Assembly: GCA_021234155.1 (NCBI GenBank)
Contig: JAJEKV010000301.1
Coordinates: forward strand, 190,001 to 254,000
Length of the DNA stretch: 64,000 bases
Source: Isoetes taiwanensis
Lineage: Eukaryota; Streptophyta; Lycopodiopsida; Isoetales; Isoetaceae
Direction of reading: 5' to 3'
Shown: piece by piece, positions 43,918 through 54,737 of the stretch
How the letters are laid out: each line of letters starts with the position of its first letter
Numbering within the stretch: position 1 is the first letter of the stretch
Made by a program: the position numbers and the translations under genes
Notes under the pieces: model-generated
Seen by the model: the letters and a program-made list of their open reading frames with translations, nothing else
Told to the model about the DNA's origin: nothing
Databases searched by the model: none

Positions 43918-44469
43918 TTACTGAAGCTCCTCATCTTCCAAATCTTCCTCCTTGATAGCTCCTTCAGCCAGATGCTCCATTAGTACATCTCTGCATAGGG
44001 AATCTGCCTCAGAGTTAAGCTCTCTAGGTATGTGCTGCAGTTCCCAGGTTGTGAACTTTGCTAGTGCCTCCAATGCTTGAACTTTGAGCTTCACCATTTC
44101 TTCATGCTTTGCCTGATATTTCCCTTCAATCTGCCTGCATATGAGTTGTGAATCTCCAAAGATAACAAGGTTAGTAACACCCAAATGGTTAGCTTCTTGA
44201 AGACCTGCAATTAGTGCCTTATATTCTGCCATGTTTGAAGTTAGATTCTGATAGATCCTTCTTACTTTGGCTAGCAACCTGTTATCTTTGTCTTTTATGA
44301 TTGCAGCAGATGAAGCAATGCTTAGCCTTTTTGATACACCTCCATCAAACCACATGTAAGCACTCACTTCCTTAAGCATACCTTTGTGTACCTCCAAGGG
44401 CAGATTTTCTTTTACAAGATTTACTTGTAGATTGTATGGTGCATCTCCTCCTCTAATCCCAATAAAATA
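43918..44469 (-). CDS. Additional RNase H placed upstream of RT
   Basis: From the LINE's duplicated target (44469) the frame runs in phase through YMWFDGGVS, NMAEYKALIAGLQEANHLG, VIFGDSQLICRQIEG and RELNSEADSL. These provide the D-E-D-D residues of a complete RNase H. Its sequence style (NMAEYKALI, GDSQL) is that of the second, 'archaeal-like' RNase H of plant Tat/Ogre-type gypsy elements. There it lies after RT; here it precedes RT. The frame ends in a TAA at 43918, after an acidic linker (EEDLEDEELQ), and RT continues in the same frame 12 bp later. Confidence 0.85.
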   Translation of the reverse strand, partial: YFIGIRGGDAPYNLQVNLVKENLPLEVHKGMLKEVSAYMWFDGGVSKRLSIASSAAIIKDKDNRLLAKVRRIYQNLTSNMAEYKALIAGLQEANHLGVTNLVIFGDSQLICRQIEGKYQAKHEEMVKLKVQALEALAKFTTWELQHIPRELNSEADSLCRDVLMEHLAEGAIKEEDLEDEELQ

Positions 44470-45583
44470 TTTTTTTTTTTTTTTGAGGGTAAGAGTATAC
44501 TTTTATTATTATAAGGTATAAGATACATCAAGTCCCCATATTTGGGAAGATAGGAAGAATTATGAGCAAAGATAGGAATTATAGGGATCCTCCATCATCG
44601 TGTACTCTGGAGGCTACCACCTCCTCTTCCCCACCACATGGGTACTATAAGGAGGATCATCTATCTTCTCCACATGGGTAAGTACTATAGAGTAAGGCAG
44701 CTTCCGTTCCACGGCTGGATCATCCCTAAATTTAACAATTAATCCTGAATAGCTACATCACTTACCACCATTTCAGGTTTGCTTCCATACTATCCAGATC
44801 TTGAGCTGCTGGCACCTGAAGAAGGAATAGAAGCCTTCCAAGGTCCCGACTCTATCAAGTTCTCTATTATACCTCATACCTTTTTGTCTATGGTGTGCAA
44901 GAGCCATCATTGCAACTTCCAAATTGAAGTAGTTTTTCAATTTTCCAATGCAGATCCCCAGCCCCCCATAGACAACATCGCAGCGGTGTTTCCAGACTAC
45001 CCATATTGCAATGTTAACTAGCGAAGCTTCAATGATTTTTATGTCCGAGGCTCAGATCAATTCTCGCCGCACCGGTTGTTGCATTGATAGACCAATAATG
45101 GGACTGACCCAATGCCAGAATTCTGTAATCTTTGGGCAGAAAATGAGGTGTCCAATAGATTCCCGATCTTGACAACCAAGTGGACATTTATCATCCCCTA
45201 TGATATCCTTGTTATAGAGCTTCTCTTTTGTGCTAAGCCCCTCCTGAAGGGCCAACCATCTGAAGAATTGAATCTTTCTAGAACATAAAGATTTCCAGGA
45301 GTTGGCTAAAACTGCTTTAGCTTCTCCATTATTTAATCCAAGCGTAATCTCAGCCTTTAATGGGGTATCCTCACCAAGAGATCGATATATCCTTGCGACA
45401 CTGTAGTGCATATGCCCCTCAAGTAGCCAACTTTCTTGGGGTCCAGTAATCCCTGACACATTGATGACTCTTTCATGAATTTCTTTTAGCACTGCTCTAT
45501 CTCCTTCCCCTGCAGAGGGTACTCTCCTTTTAAACTTGGTCCAGCAGATCCATCTGCCATTCTCCCAGAGATGTTGCAACTGT
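44470..45583 (-). mobile_element. 5'-truncated LINE inserted in the gypsy pol
   Basis: The insertion is bounded by CCAATAAAATA on the plus strand at 44459-44469 and 45584-45594 (11-bp duplication). A 15-base poly(T), which is poly(A) on the coding strand, lies at 44470-44484. Its coding part (45583-45052) ends with a zf-RVT domain: RKIQFFRWLALQEGLSTK, CPLGCQDRESIGHLIFC, then FWHWVSPIIG. It entered in frame, so the gypsy protease frame reads straight into LINE protein until the LINE stop at 45052. LINE plus duplication is 1,125 bp, a multiple of three. Confidence 0.92.
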
Positions 45584-46476
45584 CCAATAAAATACTCTCC
45601 AATTTGCTTGGGAATTAACATCTCCTCTTGAATGAAGTGGTAAGACTCATACTCGCCTAGTTTGTTGAAAAGTGTAACAGTCCTTCTGCCATCCGAGATG
45701 GTGCACTCTCCTTTTGACCAAACTGGCCTTGCATCCACAGTTGATAGCCATCTTCTTCCTAATAATAAGTCATAAATTTCTGACCTTTCATTAGCTCCCT
45801 CAAATGCTACCACAACAAAGTTAGCAGCTACCTTGATTCCTTCAATATCAATTGCTACATCACTTACCATGCCTACAGGATTGATTCTTGAGTTGGAGAA
45901 AGATTTTAGGATCATAGGGGCCTTTCTGTCCACCTCCAACCCACTTAGTTTCATAATATGATGTGGCATGACATTCAAAGGTGATCCCCCATCTAATAAT
46001 ACCTTGTTTAGGGTCTGACTACCAACTTTTGCTGTGCAGGTGAAGGCACCAGGGTCATGCTCTTCTTGTCTTAGCATTTGCTCAGCTATATGGTTAGTAA
46101 AAACCACTTGCTCTTCTCTGGTGAGGTTCAACTGCTCTTCTTTGGACATATTTACAACCTTTTCTCTATAAGAAGGAGCAATTCTGAGCAAAGTCAATAG
46201 ATCTACACTTACTTTGGCATTTTTGAGCAGATATTCAAACTCATCACTATCCTTTTTTAGAAATTTTTGGTAAGGAGGAGGAGGTACAACCTGATTATCA
46301 GCTTGCTTTAGTTTCTGCACCTCTTGTCCATGAGACTCAAACTCTGCTTCTTTGCCTTTGGTATTTAGGGCTCCCCTTGTGTGCACAGCCATGATCTCCT
46401 CTTCTTTTTGAAAGCTTTCACTCTCAAAGTGCAATGAATTGCTTTCCTCCTGCAAATATCTGATGGAAGCACTAGG
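45052..46476 (-). CDS. Gypsy aspartic protease, fused in frame to LINE zf-RVT
   Basis: After a TAG at 46477 the same frame continues with RGALNTKGKEAEF, a linker, and the retropepsin-like domain near 46050-45700: TAKVGSQTLNK, VLLDGGSPLNVMP (active-site loop, DGG in place of DTG, a form known in some plant gypsy proteases), and IYDLLLGRRWL. The gypsy part ends at YFIG (45584); the remaining ~180 residues are LINE protein. The chimeric frame totals about 467 codons. Whether the chimera is ever translated is unknown. Confidence 0.85.
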   Translation of the reverse strand, partial: PSASIRYLQEESNSLHFESESFQKEEEIMAVHTRGALNTKGKEAEFESHGQEVQKLKQADNQVVPPPPYQKFLKKDSDEFEYLLKNAKVSVDLLTLLRIAPSYREKVVNMSKEEQLNLTREEQVVFTNHIAEQMLRQEEHDPGAFTCTAKVGSQTLNKVLLDGGSPLNVMPHHIMKLSGLEVDRKAPMILKSFSNSRINPVGMVSDVAIDIEGIKVAANFVVVAFEGANERSEIYDLLLGRRWLSTVDARPVWSKGECTISDGRRTVTLFNKLGEYESYHFIQEEMLIPKQIGEYFIGQLQHLWENGRWICWTKFKRRVPSAGEGDRAVLKEIHERVINVSGITGPQESWLLEGHMHYSVARIYRSLGEDTPLKAEITLGLNNGEAKAVLANSWKSLCSRKIQFFRWLALQEGLSTKEKLYNKDIIGDDKCPLGCQDRESIGHLIFCPKITEFWHWVSPIIGLSMQQPVRRELI

Positions 46477-46983
46477 CTAAGGTCTTGGAAAACATCTTTC
46501 ATCCTGCAAAAACTTGACAGATGCACTTGGCTCAACAGCCTTAGCCTTCTCTTGTCTAGCAAAATATTCTTTAACACTACATTTATCTTCATAGTGTCCT
46601 ATAGCTTTGCAGAAAGTACAAAGAGGGCATTCCTTACCATAATGCCCTTTCTTACCACATTTAAGACATGTCCTATACCAGCAATAATCTGAAGAATCGG
46701 TGTTTCTGGTGCAGTGAGCACATGCTGGGTAAATTCTCCTTTCTGGTTGGCTGGCCTTCATTTCCATGAGTTGTTTGGTCACCTCAGCCAAGGCCTCAGT
46801 GACTTTGTTGAGGTCTGCTCTCACATCTGACTCAGAACAGTTTGCATCATCAGTCTTAGTTTTTTTCTTCTCCTTCTGAATGGCATAGACAGGCACAGGG
46901 GCAGATCCTATGTATTCTTGATCATAATCAGGGAAAAAAGGGTCATTTGAAGCTTGCATGTCATCAGGGAGGTAGGCCAACAT
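46477..46983 (-). CDS. Gypsy gag, nucleocapsid part
   Basis: The minus frame carries a coiled-coil-like stretch (ADLNKVTEALAEVTKQLMEM) and two CCHC zinc knuckles, CLKCGKKGHYGKEC and CTFCKAIGHYEDKC, preceded by a Cys-rich CAHC-x14-C segment. These bind the RNA genome. The frame is +1/-1 relative to the capsid part; the shift lies near 47070, inside the conserved FIRGL region. A TAG at 46477 separates it from the protease, still in frame. Confidence 0.88.
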   Translation of the reverse strand: MLAYLPDDMQASNDPFFPDYDQEYIGSAPVPVYAIQKEKKKTKTDDANCSESDVRADLNKVTEALAEVTKQLMEMKASQPERRIYPACAHCTRNTDSSDYCWYRTCLKCGKKGHYGKECPLCTFCKAIGHYEDKCSVKEYFARQEKAKAVEPSASVKFLQDERCFPRP

Positions 46984-47069
46984 TTCAGATGCTTCTATGG
47001 ATCTCGTGAAAGCTTTGTGTATGGTGTCAAAACCAGCTTTAGCATTTTTCTGTAGACTCGAGGTCTGCT

Positions 47070-47570
47070 GCTTAATCCCCTGATAAAAGAGGCAACCAAA
47101 TGTAAAGTGTGGTTAGGTACCTTGTGCACTTGGCACTTGGTGAGGTAGCAATTAAACCTCTCAACGTATTGGTGAATTGTTTCACCATTTTTGATGTGAA
47201 AGTTCTACAGCTCAAAGACTAGATCTTGTGGCTCAAGAAGCTTTCCAAACCTGGCCAAGAATTTCTTGACAATTTCCTCCCAAGTGTTAGCACCATCACT
47301 AATCACATACTCTAACCAAGCTCTAACTTCCTCATTCTTGAAGCATTTCTTAAATTCAGCAAACTTACTCCCTTTCTTATAGCCACTCAGAAAGTTATTG
47401 GCATTGATGCTTGGATCAAAAGTGGGGACATGAGTAGGAATATTCAGCTCGAAATATGTGCAGGGCATGCCTGAACCATTTGGCAGTGTGACATGTGGCA
47501 TTGATGATGATTCAGGGTTTTCTGGTAATTCAGTATGTTCAGCAGCATCAACAATTCTCCTGGGAGCCAT
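47070..47570 (-). CDS. Gypsy gag, capsid part
   Basis: The likely start is the ATG at 47570 (MAPRRIVDAAEH). The retrotrans_gag pattern follows: FKNEEVRAWLEYV, WEEIVKKFLARFG, then GETIHQYVERFNCYL and LVASFIRGL. An in-frame TAG at 47205 sits between FEL and NFHIKNGE. It reads CTG-TAG, so a CAG-to-TAG change is likely. The frameshift near 47070 separates it from the nucleocapsid. The 170 bp between here and the LTR should hold the primer-binding site, which I do not recognise. Confidence 0.75.
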
Positions 47571-47737
47571 GAGTTCCAAGATCCAGGTGATGTGATCTCG
47601 GTAGAACCTCCAAGATGTTGAAGGTGTACCAGGCAAACCTTCAACTCAGTGGTTGAGAACCTCCAGGTTGTTTAAGGCAACCAATCTGTGGCCAAATCCC
47701 TGCACAAATCAACTCAAACTAGCTTGTGAACAACCTG

Positions 47738-50099
47738 TCCCTAAACAAGAAAAAATTGTCTGCCAAATGAAGTGGGATGATTGGTTTTTGTTGGGAACAG
47801 CTGCAAACAATGCTCAAGGGAGTCCAAAAGATGCTTACAAAAGTCAGAGGCAAATAGTTGACCAGAGCTAGGTGAAAAACAACTCCCTGACTGGGTCAAT
47901 AACCTTGGCAGAGAGCTAAAATTTGCAGATGAGAATTTATGAGGATATTTTTTGAGTTTCTTTCTTTGACACTCAACCTAACCTAGAGGACACGTGCATC
48001 ATGTAGAGACAACAGCAAGTATGCAATAATGTGTACAAATGCCATATTTATGGATTTTTTGTGACAGTATGTAACAGAGTTGAAAAGGATGTTTTGGATT
48101 GTGATTTTACACGACTTTTTAGCTCTGGAATGATGGAGATGGCTTACAAGAGATAAAAAACAAGCTCTAGATGATTAAAATCTAGTATGAAACGCTATTT
48201 GACTAGACCTTTTTTGGTTTTTTGAGGAGTTTATGACTGTCCTAATGATGCAGTATTGAACAAGCACTTCAGGCTGAGATTTTGGCTAAAGAACAACTTA
48301 TACAAACCACAGTTGTGTTTCTTGTTGAGATTCAAACACTGCTACAACACAAATTGAACCAGCAAGGCTTGATCTTCAGGAATAGCAAACATGATCTTCA
48401 CCAACTTCAAATTTTCATTCAAAGGAGCCTTCAAGGATTACAATGAGAGAATTTCCCAGCAATTTGACATGGGGAAATTCATAGAATGAAAGAAATAAAG
48501 GTAATACATATCTTCAAATGATAATAAAGGACTTTATTGCACCATATCTTCAAGAAATCTGATACAAGGAGGCATTATAGGGCAAGCATGCTTCATTCCC
48601 AACAGTAATATGCTGGATTAAATCACTCAAGGCGCTGGGGTGCTCGAAAAAACTCTGAAACCTCCATGAGCTCTTAAATTTGACAATTTCCGGTCAGTTC
48701 TTGATAAGGCAGATCGGTTTTTGCCTCTTCCGCCTGTAAATGCCTTCTTGATCTGCAAGTCAATCGGTTGTGGTGTAGCAATCATGATTTCTCCCTTAAA
48801 GTGAAGTCCCCTTTTCGAATAATCCCCTTTATCGTGGCCTTGCTCTTGTCTGACATTAATAAATTAGTTCTCAACCATTTTTAGCGAGATTCTTGGCATC
48901 AAAGGCCTAAATCCGGCCGGTTTAATCATGATTTGCCAGTTGGTTGGGGATCTTGCCATGATTCTAGGGTTCTTCTCGAAAACGGATATATCCCACAGGC
49001 ATTTGGTGAAAAATGGGCTTGGTTCCACGCGGCTGAATATGGTTGGTTGGGGCGTGACAAGGATTTCTGGGGGGTAATTTTGAGCCAAATGTTAGCACAA
49101 CTAGGGTAGGGTGTGCATCCCGAGAACCACTAAAACTAGGGCTGGATGTGGTCAAAATGAGAATCTTTGACCACCATTTTGCATGATTTTTCATGGGCTT
49201 TCGATGGAAAAAACAAATTTTGAAAATAAGCAATCTCATTTTTGGGCCTTTTTTCCATGGTGTACAAGGACATGTGGCACATGGGTGATGACTAGGCAAA
49301 TGCTGATGATGTGGCATGGTGAGGTGGAAGACAAGGTGTCAAAGAAATTTTCCCTAGGTAAAATCTTGATGAAGTGTAACAAGGTGTGGGTGACACGTGT
49401 TGGGTGAGTTGGTGATGATGTGGATGATGTGTGTATGACTTTGAAGGTGAGGTGGCACTAGACATTTACTTCTTTCGACTAGTCAACTTTGGGCCTTTGT
49501 GATTTGATCTTTGACCCATACTTTGGTCTTGAATTGGTCATGTAATGGACTAGTAGAGCTTCTCTCCTCTTTCGTTTTCTTTTTTAGAGAGAGAGTGTGC
49601 TCCTATTGACTTGTCAAGTGCATGGTCATGGATTATGATGTGTGTGTGTGATGTATATGGTGCATACGTATGAAATATGTGGTGTGCGAGATTTTGCCCT
49701 AGGGAAAAAACTTTGAGCCATGGTCATGTGAAGAATGAAATGAGGAATGGGCATGAAGAATGAGTATAGATGTGAGCAATGCCTTCTTGAGCCAATATCT
49801 TTAAGATAGTGTGAAAATCTCAAAAGGTGGCAAGACAACATACTTCTTTTGGGGTCTTCCAATCTTTGACTAGGGGTCTTCTCTTCTTGACTTCCTTTCC
49901 AACCTTTGACTCAAGTCTTGCTTACTTTTGCTAACTTGAATGCTCCTTTGAATGTTCTCCATTGGTCTTCAACTTGATGTAAAGATTTGTCTTCATACCT
50001 AAACAATGAGCTCCAAATAGAAATGCCTTGCAAATGTGTTTTGGTCTTTTTGTGTTTTCTTGTGAAGTTGCTCTTACATGCTGCCACAAGGTGGCAGCA
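47738..50099 (-). repeat. Gypsy 5' LTR (right copy)
   Basis: About 2.36 kb and colinear with the left LTR. It carries an extra ~25 bp near 49860 and lacks a few short blocks. It ends (plus strand) in the same GTGGCAGCA inverted repeat, at 50079-50099. Confidence 0.92.
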
Positions 50100-50159
50100 C
50101 TCACCATAACGTAACATCTGTAACAACAACATTAGTAACATCAACATAAGGGAAATCCT

Positions 50160-52200
50160 ACCTAAGGCTCACACTCATGGAGATCGACTGACGGTTTGGA
50201 TCTCCAGAAGTCAATGCAGACAGAATTCATGGCAAATGAATTGGGCTAGCATAAGAACATGGATATTGGGTAGTCCACTCCATCTGCCCCTCCTGTGCAT
50301 ACATTGCAGATAGGCTGATAAGTCTTGGAGCCTGACTGTAGCCTGCCGGGTGCATAGCGAAAGGGGCTACTACTGGGTTACATCTCCCCAGTTCTTGATG
50401 AGGCATGAGGAGAGCACTCCCCTCTAGAAGATGCATGCCAATTACAGGCGGGCTAGAGAGCCACTGCTCATCTACGACTTCAACTTCATTGAGGGTGACA
50501 CATCACCCAGAGGTGTCGAGCCCATACCTTGCCCAACTCAGTGGCAAGCTATTAGACCTAGCCCACAGTGTTCCCTTCTCAATACACAGGAATGCGCACA
50601 GAGATAGAACATCATCATCCATACCCCATCCATAGAACTGAAATATAGAGTAATATCTAATCTGTCTACTAAACATACATGGTTAGGTTCCTTCGTTAGA
50701 GGCTGAGATCTAAGGATCTAGTGGTCCTCTAAGGCTAAGGAAAGATGCAAACTCAGCCTAATGCCGATAGGGAAGTCGGCATTGCACAACAGATTGACCA
50801 CATACCAGATCCTTGACTCGCTCCAACTCCACAAAAAGCATCCATGCTCTCTATTTGGCCTGAGACGATCGAATGCGCGTGATCTGTTGAGCAATGCTGG
50901 CTTCACGGCATATGGCAAGATGAAATGGCGCAGGCGTTTGGTCAAAATGTTTCTTGGAAACTGGAATCCGAAAAGGGGATACTTTTAGGGTTATGCCCAT
51001 GTTTTAGGGTTAGGGTCTAATGGGCCATATGGCTCATATTGGGTATTGCCACGTGGATATTCACATGTTGCATAACATGTGCAATATAATGGGTTCTAAT
51101 GGTTGTACCCCATGATACAATCCTTTACAGTTGTCGTGTACATGTCGTCATAGTCGACATATATAGTAGTGACGTGGCAGTATAATATACGTATTTATAT
51201 CATATATTATGTTGGAACGTCATATAGTGCCATTTGGAACAGTTGAAATTGCTAATCAATATGGATGATAGGCATATAAAGTAGTACATATGCTGCCACT
51301 ATTCATATAACATTGTGTGCATGGTTTTGTAATTAGATGCTACTTGCATTAAACTCCTTTAGTTCACAATGTCCTGTGACGCTCCCTGAACATATACGGC
51401 ACTCCGGACGTATACATACAGGGACTTCCCCCTCCCATGGCAATCAACTCACCATGTGCAGGGCCCTCCGTCTACCTCGGACCACCCGCATAGCAGATAC
51501 CCGGGGGAAGGACATGGAGGTGTTATTCCGGTCCATACCTTCAATGGATCTCCTATATCGCGGAAGCGTGAATACAAGGTTAGCACACAGCATAATCATA
51601 TAATAAATAACCACCACGAAGGATGGCACATCCATCCAAATAGCAGCAACAGAGAAGATACATCTAATACTAAGGAAAATATCCCAAACCCAAGGTTCTA
51701 CCCGGGCTCAGACTCCAATGGGGATCGACTGACGACTAGGTCTCAGGAGATCAGCAGACCGAATCTTAACAAGGCATTGGCTCGCATAGAATATTGGCTA
51801 GGGTTGTCCACTCCATCCGCCCCTCCTGCGCACACTTTGCAGATGAGCTGAATCAAGCTATGGCGCCATTGTAGCCGTCCGGAGATGCAATCCCAAGGAA
51901 TCACTCTTCGGGACTACTCCGGGTTACATCTCTCCCGTCCGATGAGGAGGTCAGAGAAGTGTCCCTTTCCAGAGTCGCAGTGAATCCATGGGTGAGCTAG
52001 AGGAGGAGATCCCTCAGCATCTCCTTCCGTACCCGACTTACTCCCCTAACTTTATCATCAAAGTACAAGATGCCCCATTCGGGTCACACCTCTGTACCCA
52101 GGGAGTGTCAGACCCATACCCGGCCCTCTACGTGACCGACTATTAGGCCTAGCTCACTAAAGGAGTCCCCGTAGCCTTTTATGCTCAGGCGAGACCCCAC
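50160..52200. repeat. Two diverged direct repeat copies
   Basis: 50160-50650 and about 51715-52200 share an order of blocks: GGATCGACTGACG, TTGGGTAGTCCACTCCATC / CCACTCCATCCGCCCCTCC, GGGTTACATCTC, GATGAGG and CAGTGGCA-like words. They are clearly related but considerably diverged. The spacer contains TTTAGGGTTAGGGT near 51004 and AT-rich sequence. No coding frame is supported, and the family is unknown to me. Confidence 0.6.
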
Positions 52201-52690
52201 CCCACACTTCATCACTACGGCCCCTTATCTGGTGCTTCAATGAGGCCATAGATTCCACAGCTCGGTGGGATCTTGTGCACAGGCCGCAATTAATGGGTAT
52301 TACTGGATCTAATAGAAGCATACTAAATAAGCATAGGTTACAGAGGTCTCTACCCCCCTTAATCCCTGTTTTCTGGAAGAACTAACAGAGATGCTACCAA
52401 AGATACATCCATCCATCACAACACATAATCAAGAGCTAAGAACAGTTATAACTATCAAACAAGGGTTATTCAACAGCAAAAGATCAACAAAGAAGCCTGG
52501 CTGCTTGCACCATCACCGTGGGTCGAGCCGCCCTAGTTCGATAGATGCTACGGAAGGAAAAGAAAAAAGCGTAAAGAAAAGTAGTAGGAATAATTGAGAT
52601 TATGCCATGTGGCGTCCAAAACTTTAAGTAAAATCTGGGCCGTCGAACGTTTTAGGGTTTTATTCACGACATACACTAAAACTGGGATTT
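52201..52690. other. No recognisable gene
   Basis: Nothing beyond short, motif-free frames. Confidence 0.4.
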
Positions 52691-52694
52691 ACAT

Positions 52695-52930
52695 ATAGTG
52701 TGTGTGATATGGACTTTTGACTTATGTTGAGGCATGCGCCAATGCCTCAACCATTAAAGATGGCTTCATTTCAAACCATATTTTCATTTATGTCAATCTG
52801 TACATGCAATTTACGTAGGGTGTGTGCGATATGGACATTTGATTTATGTCGAGGCATGTGCCAATTGCCTCGACCATTAAAGATGGCTTTATTTCAAATC
52901 ATATTTCTATTGTTTCAGTATTCTTATGTT
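52695..52930. repeat. ~115-bp tandem duplication
   Basis: The copies at about 52695-52810 and 52815-52930 share GTGTGYGATATGGAC, TTGAGGCATGYGCCAAT and CATTAAAGATGGCTT. No coding content. Confidence 0.85.
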
Positions 52931-53439
52931 GGGTAATATGTTTTCTAGATAATAATGATGGTAGACATGTAGTAGTTTGTGTTGATTGGGAATTTATATC
53001 ACAACCTTGAAAGCGTGAGTGAGCAAAGTGAAAGGGAAATTTACAAAGACTGGAAAACTAATATGTATAGAACTAGCATAGAACTACATAAAATATTTTT
53101 CTGTCTAAGCCAGATAGTAATTAGAATCACTGAAGGGAACTGGCTCATCTTTTTGTTTCGTAATAGGAAAGGGAACTCTGAGCGAAGAGAACTCAAAGTG
53201 GACAGAAATCAAAAGGGAATTCTAAGCGAAGAGACCATGACTGAGCTATTGCAGGGATTTTGTTTGCAGGCAGACGCTGTCATGGTCATTTTGATTGAAT
53301 AACTTATGAATGCTATTTTACCTTATGTAATCAATGAAATCACCAGAAGAGATCTTGCCCAGTTGCCCAGCAAAAAACCTGTGTGTAACCTGCAATATAA
53401 ACAGGACTAATGCTTAAGCTCTGTTGTTACCTGTAGCAA
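52931..53439. other. No recognisable gene
   Basis: The plus frame at 52979-53302 has no motif. The words GGGAACTCTGAGCGAAGAGA and GGGAATTCTAAGCGAAGAGA repeat 50 bp apart. Confidence 0.4.
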
Positions 53440-53900
53440 AGCAAGAAACACTCGATAACTGAATACCTGAACCCAAATCCATAGGCAAGTCAACTAATTC
53501 ATAGGTAGATGTCCTGTTAAAGGAATTAATCTCTTCATTCATGGCTTCCCTCCATCTATTTGCCTCTATGCTGTTCACAGCTTCATCAAAGGTTTCAGGA
53601 ACATCTGTCTGCATAATTATGAGTGCTTCAGGATCCTTCTCATGTAACTGCAACCTAGAACTCCTGCCATTTTCTTTTCTGCCATAAAGTCTGGTGTCAA
53701 AGTTTGCATCTTCCATTAATCTTTCACCTTCAGACCTCCTTTTCTGTTTTTCCATTTCATGCTCCACCATTTCATGATTTTCTGCATTATTGTTATTGTC
53801 TTCAACATTGTCAATTTCCTCATCATTGCATGCATCTTTAAGATATGTTTCCAAGCTTTGTGCATTCTTATCCACCTTGTCATCCAAATCTGCCATATCA
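53440..53900 (-). pseudogene. Ty1/copia pol fragment (linker before RT)
   Basis: The minus frame reads PETFDEAVNSIEANRWREAM, NEEINSFNRTSTYELVDLP, preceded by an acidic Asn-rich linker. 'eP.tf.eA....W..Am.eEi.s...n.T.elV.lP' is the signature just upstream of the copia reverse transcriptase. The match stops right after VDLP (about 53470), so RT itself is gone. The other edge meets the LTR of the chromodomain gypsy element near 53918, which probably inserted into this older copia copy. Confidence 0.72.
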
Positions 53901-53917
53901 TTTACATTTGTATTGCA

Positions 53918-54369
53918 GGGCTCTACTATTTTTTACTTAATCTCCACTTTGCTTATAGACCTTGGCCTGTATATAGGGAACCCCACATTAACCTATTTAC
54001 TAACCCGAATTACGACTGGAACCGTTGTCATGTGGAATCTCCATGCTTGAATAGACTGGGCGCTCAACTGCTCCTGCTCCTTGGTTCAATTTGGGGCAAA
54101 ATTGGGATAGGGATCCAATTTGCTGCCTCAAATTAGCATCCTCATTCTGGCCAATCGAGTTTGGCCAGGTGTCTCTTAACTAATTAATTAATTAGCTTAA
54201 TTAAGTTAATTAGGCAATTATCCCTTAATTAAACCCTTATTAATTTAGCATAGCTAAATTAACCCTTTGTGGTTAACTCCATAGGTTACATACCCCCATG
54301 ATGGCGTATCCTCGGCCCGTGACGTATCAGTATATTTATACATACATCGTATAAATATGTGAAACGTCA
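53918..54369 (-). repeat. Candidate 3' LTR of the chromodomain gypsy element
   Basis: On the minus strand a polypurine tract directly precedes TGACGTTTCACATA at 54369, a good LTR start. The other edge is placed near 53918, at a CTGCA before the copia remnant; this is an estimate, because no second LTR is available for comparison. AT-rich palindromic TTAATTAA runs occupy 54180-54260, and TATATACAGG near 53972 could be its promoter. Confidence 0.5.
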
Positions 54370-54385
54370 CTTTCTCCCCCCTTGG
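54370..54385 (-). promoter_or_regulatory. Polypurine tract
   Basis: CCAAGGGGGGAGAAAG on the minus strand, immediately before a TG at 54369. It is the expected plus-strand primer site at the end of a gypsy element. Confidence 0.6.
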
Positions 54386-54737
54386 AATAATGTTGTCCTC
54401 AGCATTGGGGTTAGTTAGAAATAGCTAACATGTGTTCTAAGAATTCACCAGTATGAAATACAGTAAGTTACACATGAATAGATGAGAATAACTTCTTATT
54501 CCTGAAGATAAAATATAATTGAGTTTAAAGACCACATAATTGTTTCCGCACCAATGTGCATTTGACATGATTATGACATGGAAAATTCAAGGACCGGAGT
54601 CCCATAACAGACATTATAAAAGCAGTAGCAAATTGATGAAAGAAGATTACCGAAGTGGTCCCATCATCGGTAACTACTTGGATCTAAGATGCATCTACCC
54701 CTGCAGACTACTGCATGATCCGCGCCGAATCAAGCCC
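54386..54737 (-). other. 3' untranslated part of the chromodomain gypsy element
   Basis: Lies between the integrase stop and the polypurine tract. No frame of note. Confidence 0.5.

Larger units (their letters stand above)
38589..50099 (-). mobile_element. Ty3/gypsy LTR retrotransposon, 11.5 kb, nested LINE inside
   Basis: Two long direct repeats (38589-40969 and 47738-50099) flank a minus-strand gag-pol. Domains in transcription order are capsid-like gag, two CCHC knuckles, aspartic protease, RNase H, reverse transcriptase with a vestigial RNase H, and integrase. LTRs start (minus strand) TGCTGCCACC. A LINE interrupts the protease-RNase H junction. Gag and pol carry single in-frame stops and one frameshift, so the copy is defective, though the RT, RNase H and integrase catalytic residues are all present. 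I could not find a standard primer-binding site, polypurine tract or target duplication at the edges; the left edge reads ATTCCC where the right LTR reads TGTCCC. Confidence 0.92.

Noticed and set aside
40949-50099. Primer-binding site next to the gypsy 5' LTR
   Set aside because: No stretch near 47700-47737 on the minus strand matches the 3' end of a tRNA that I can name, so none is annotated.
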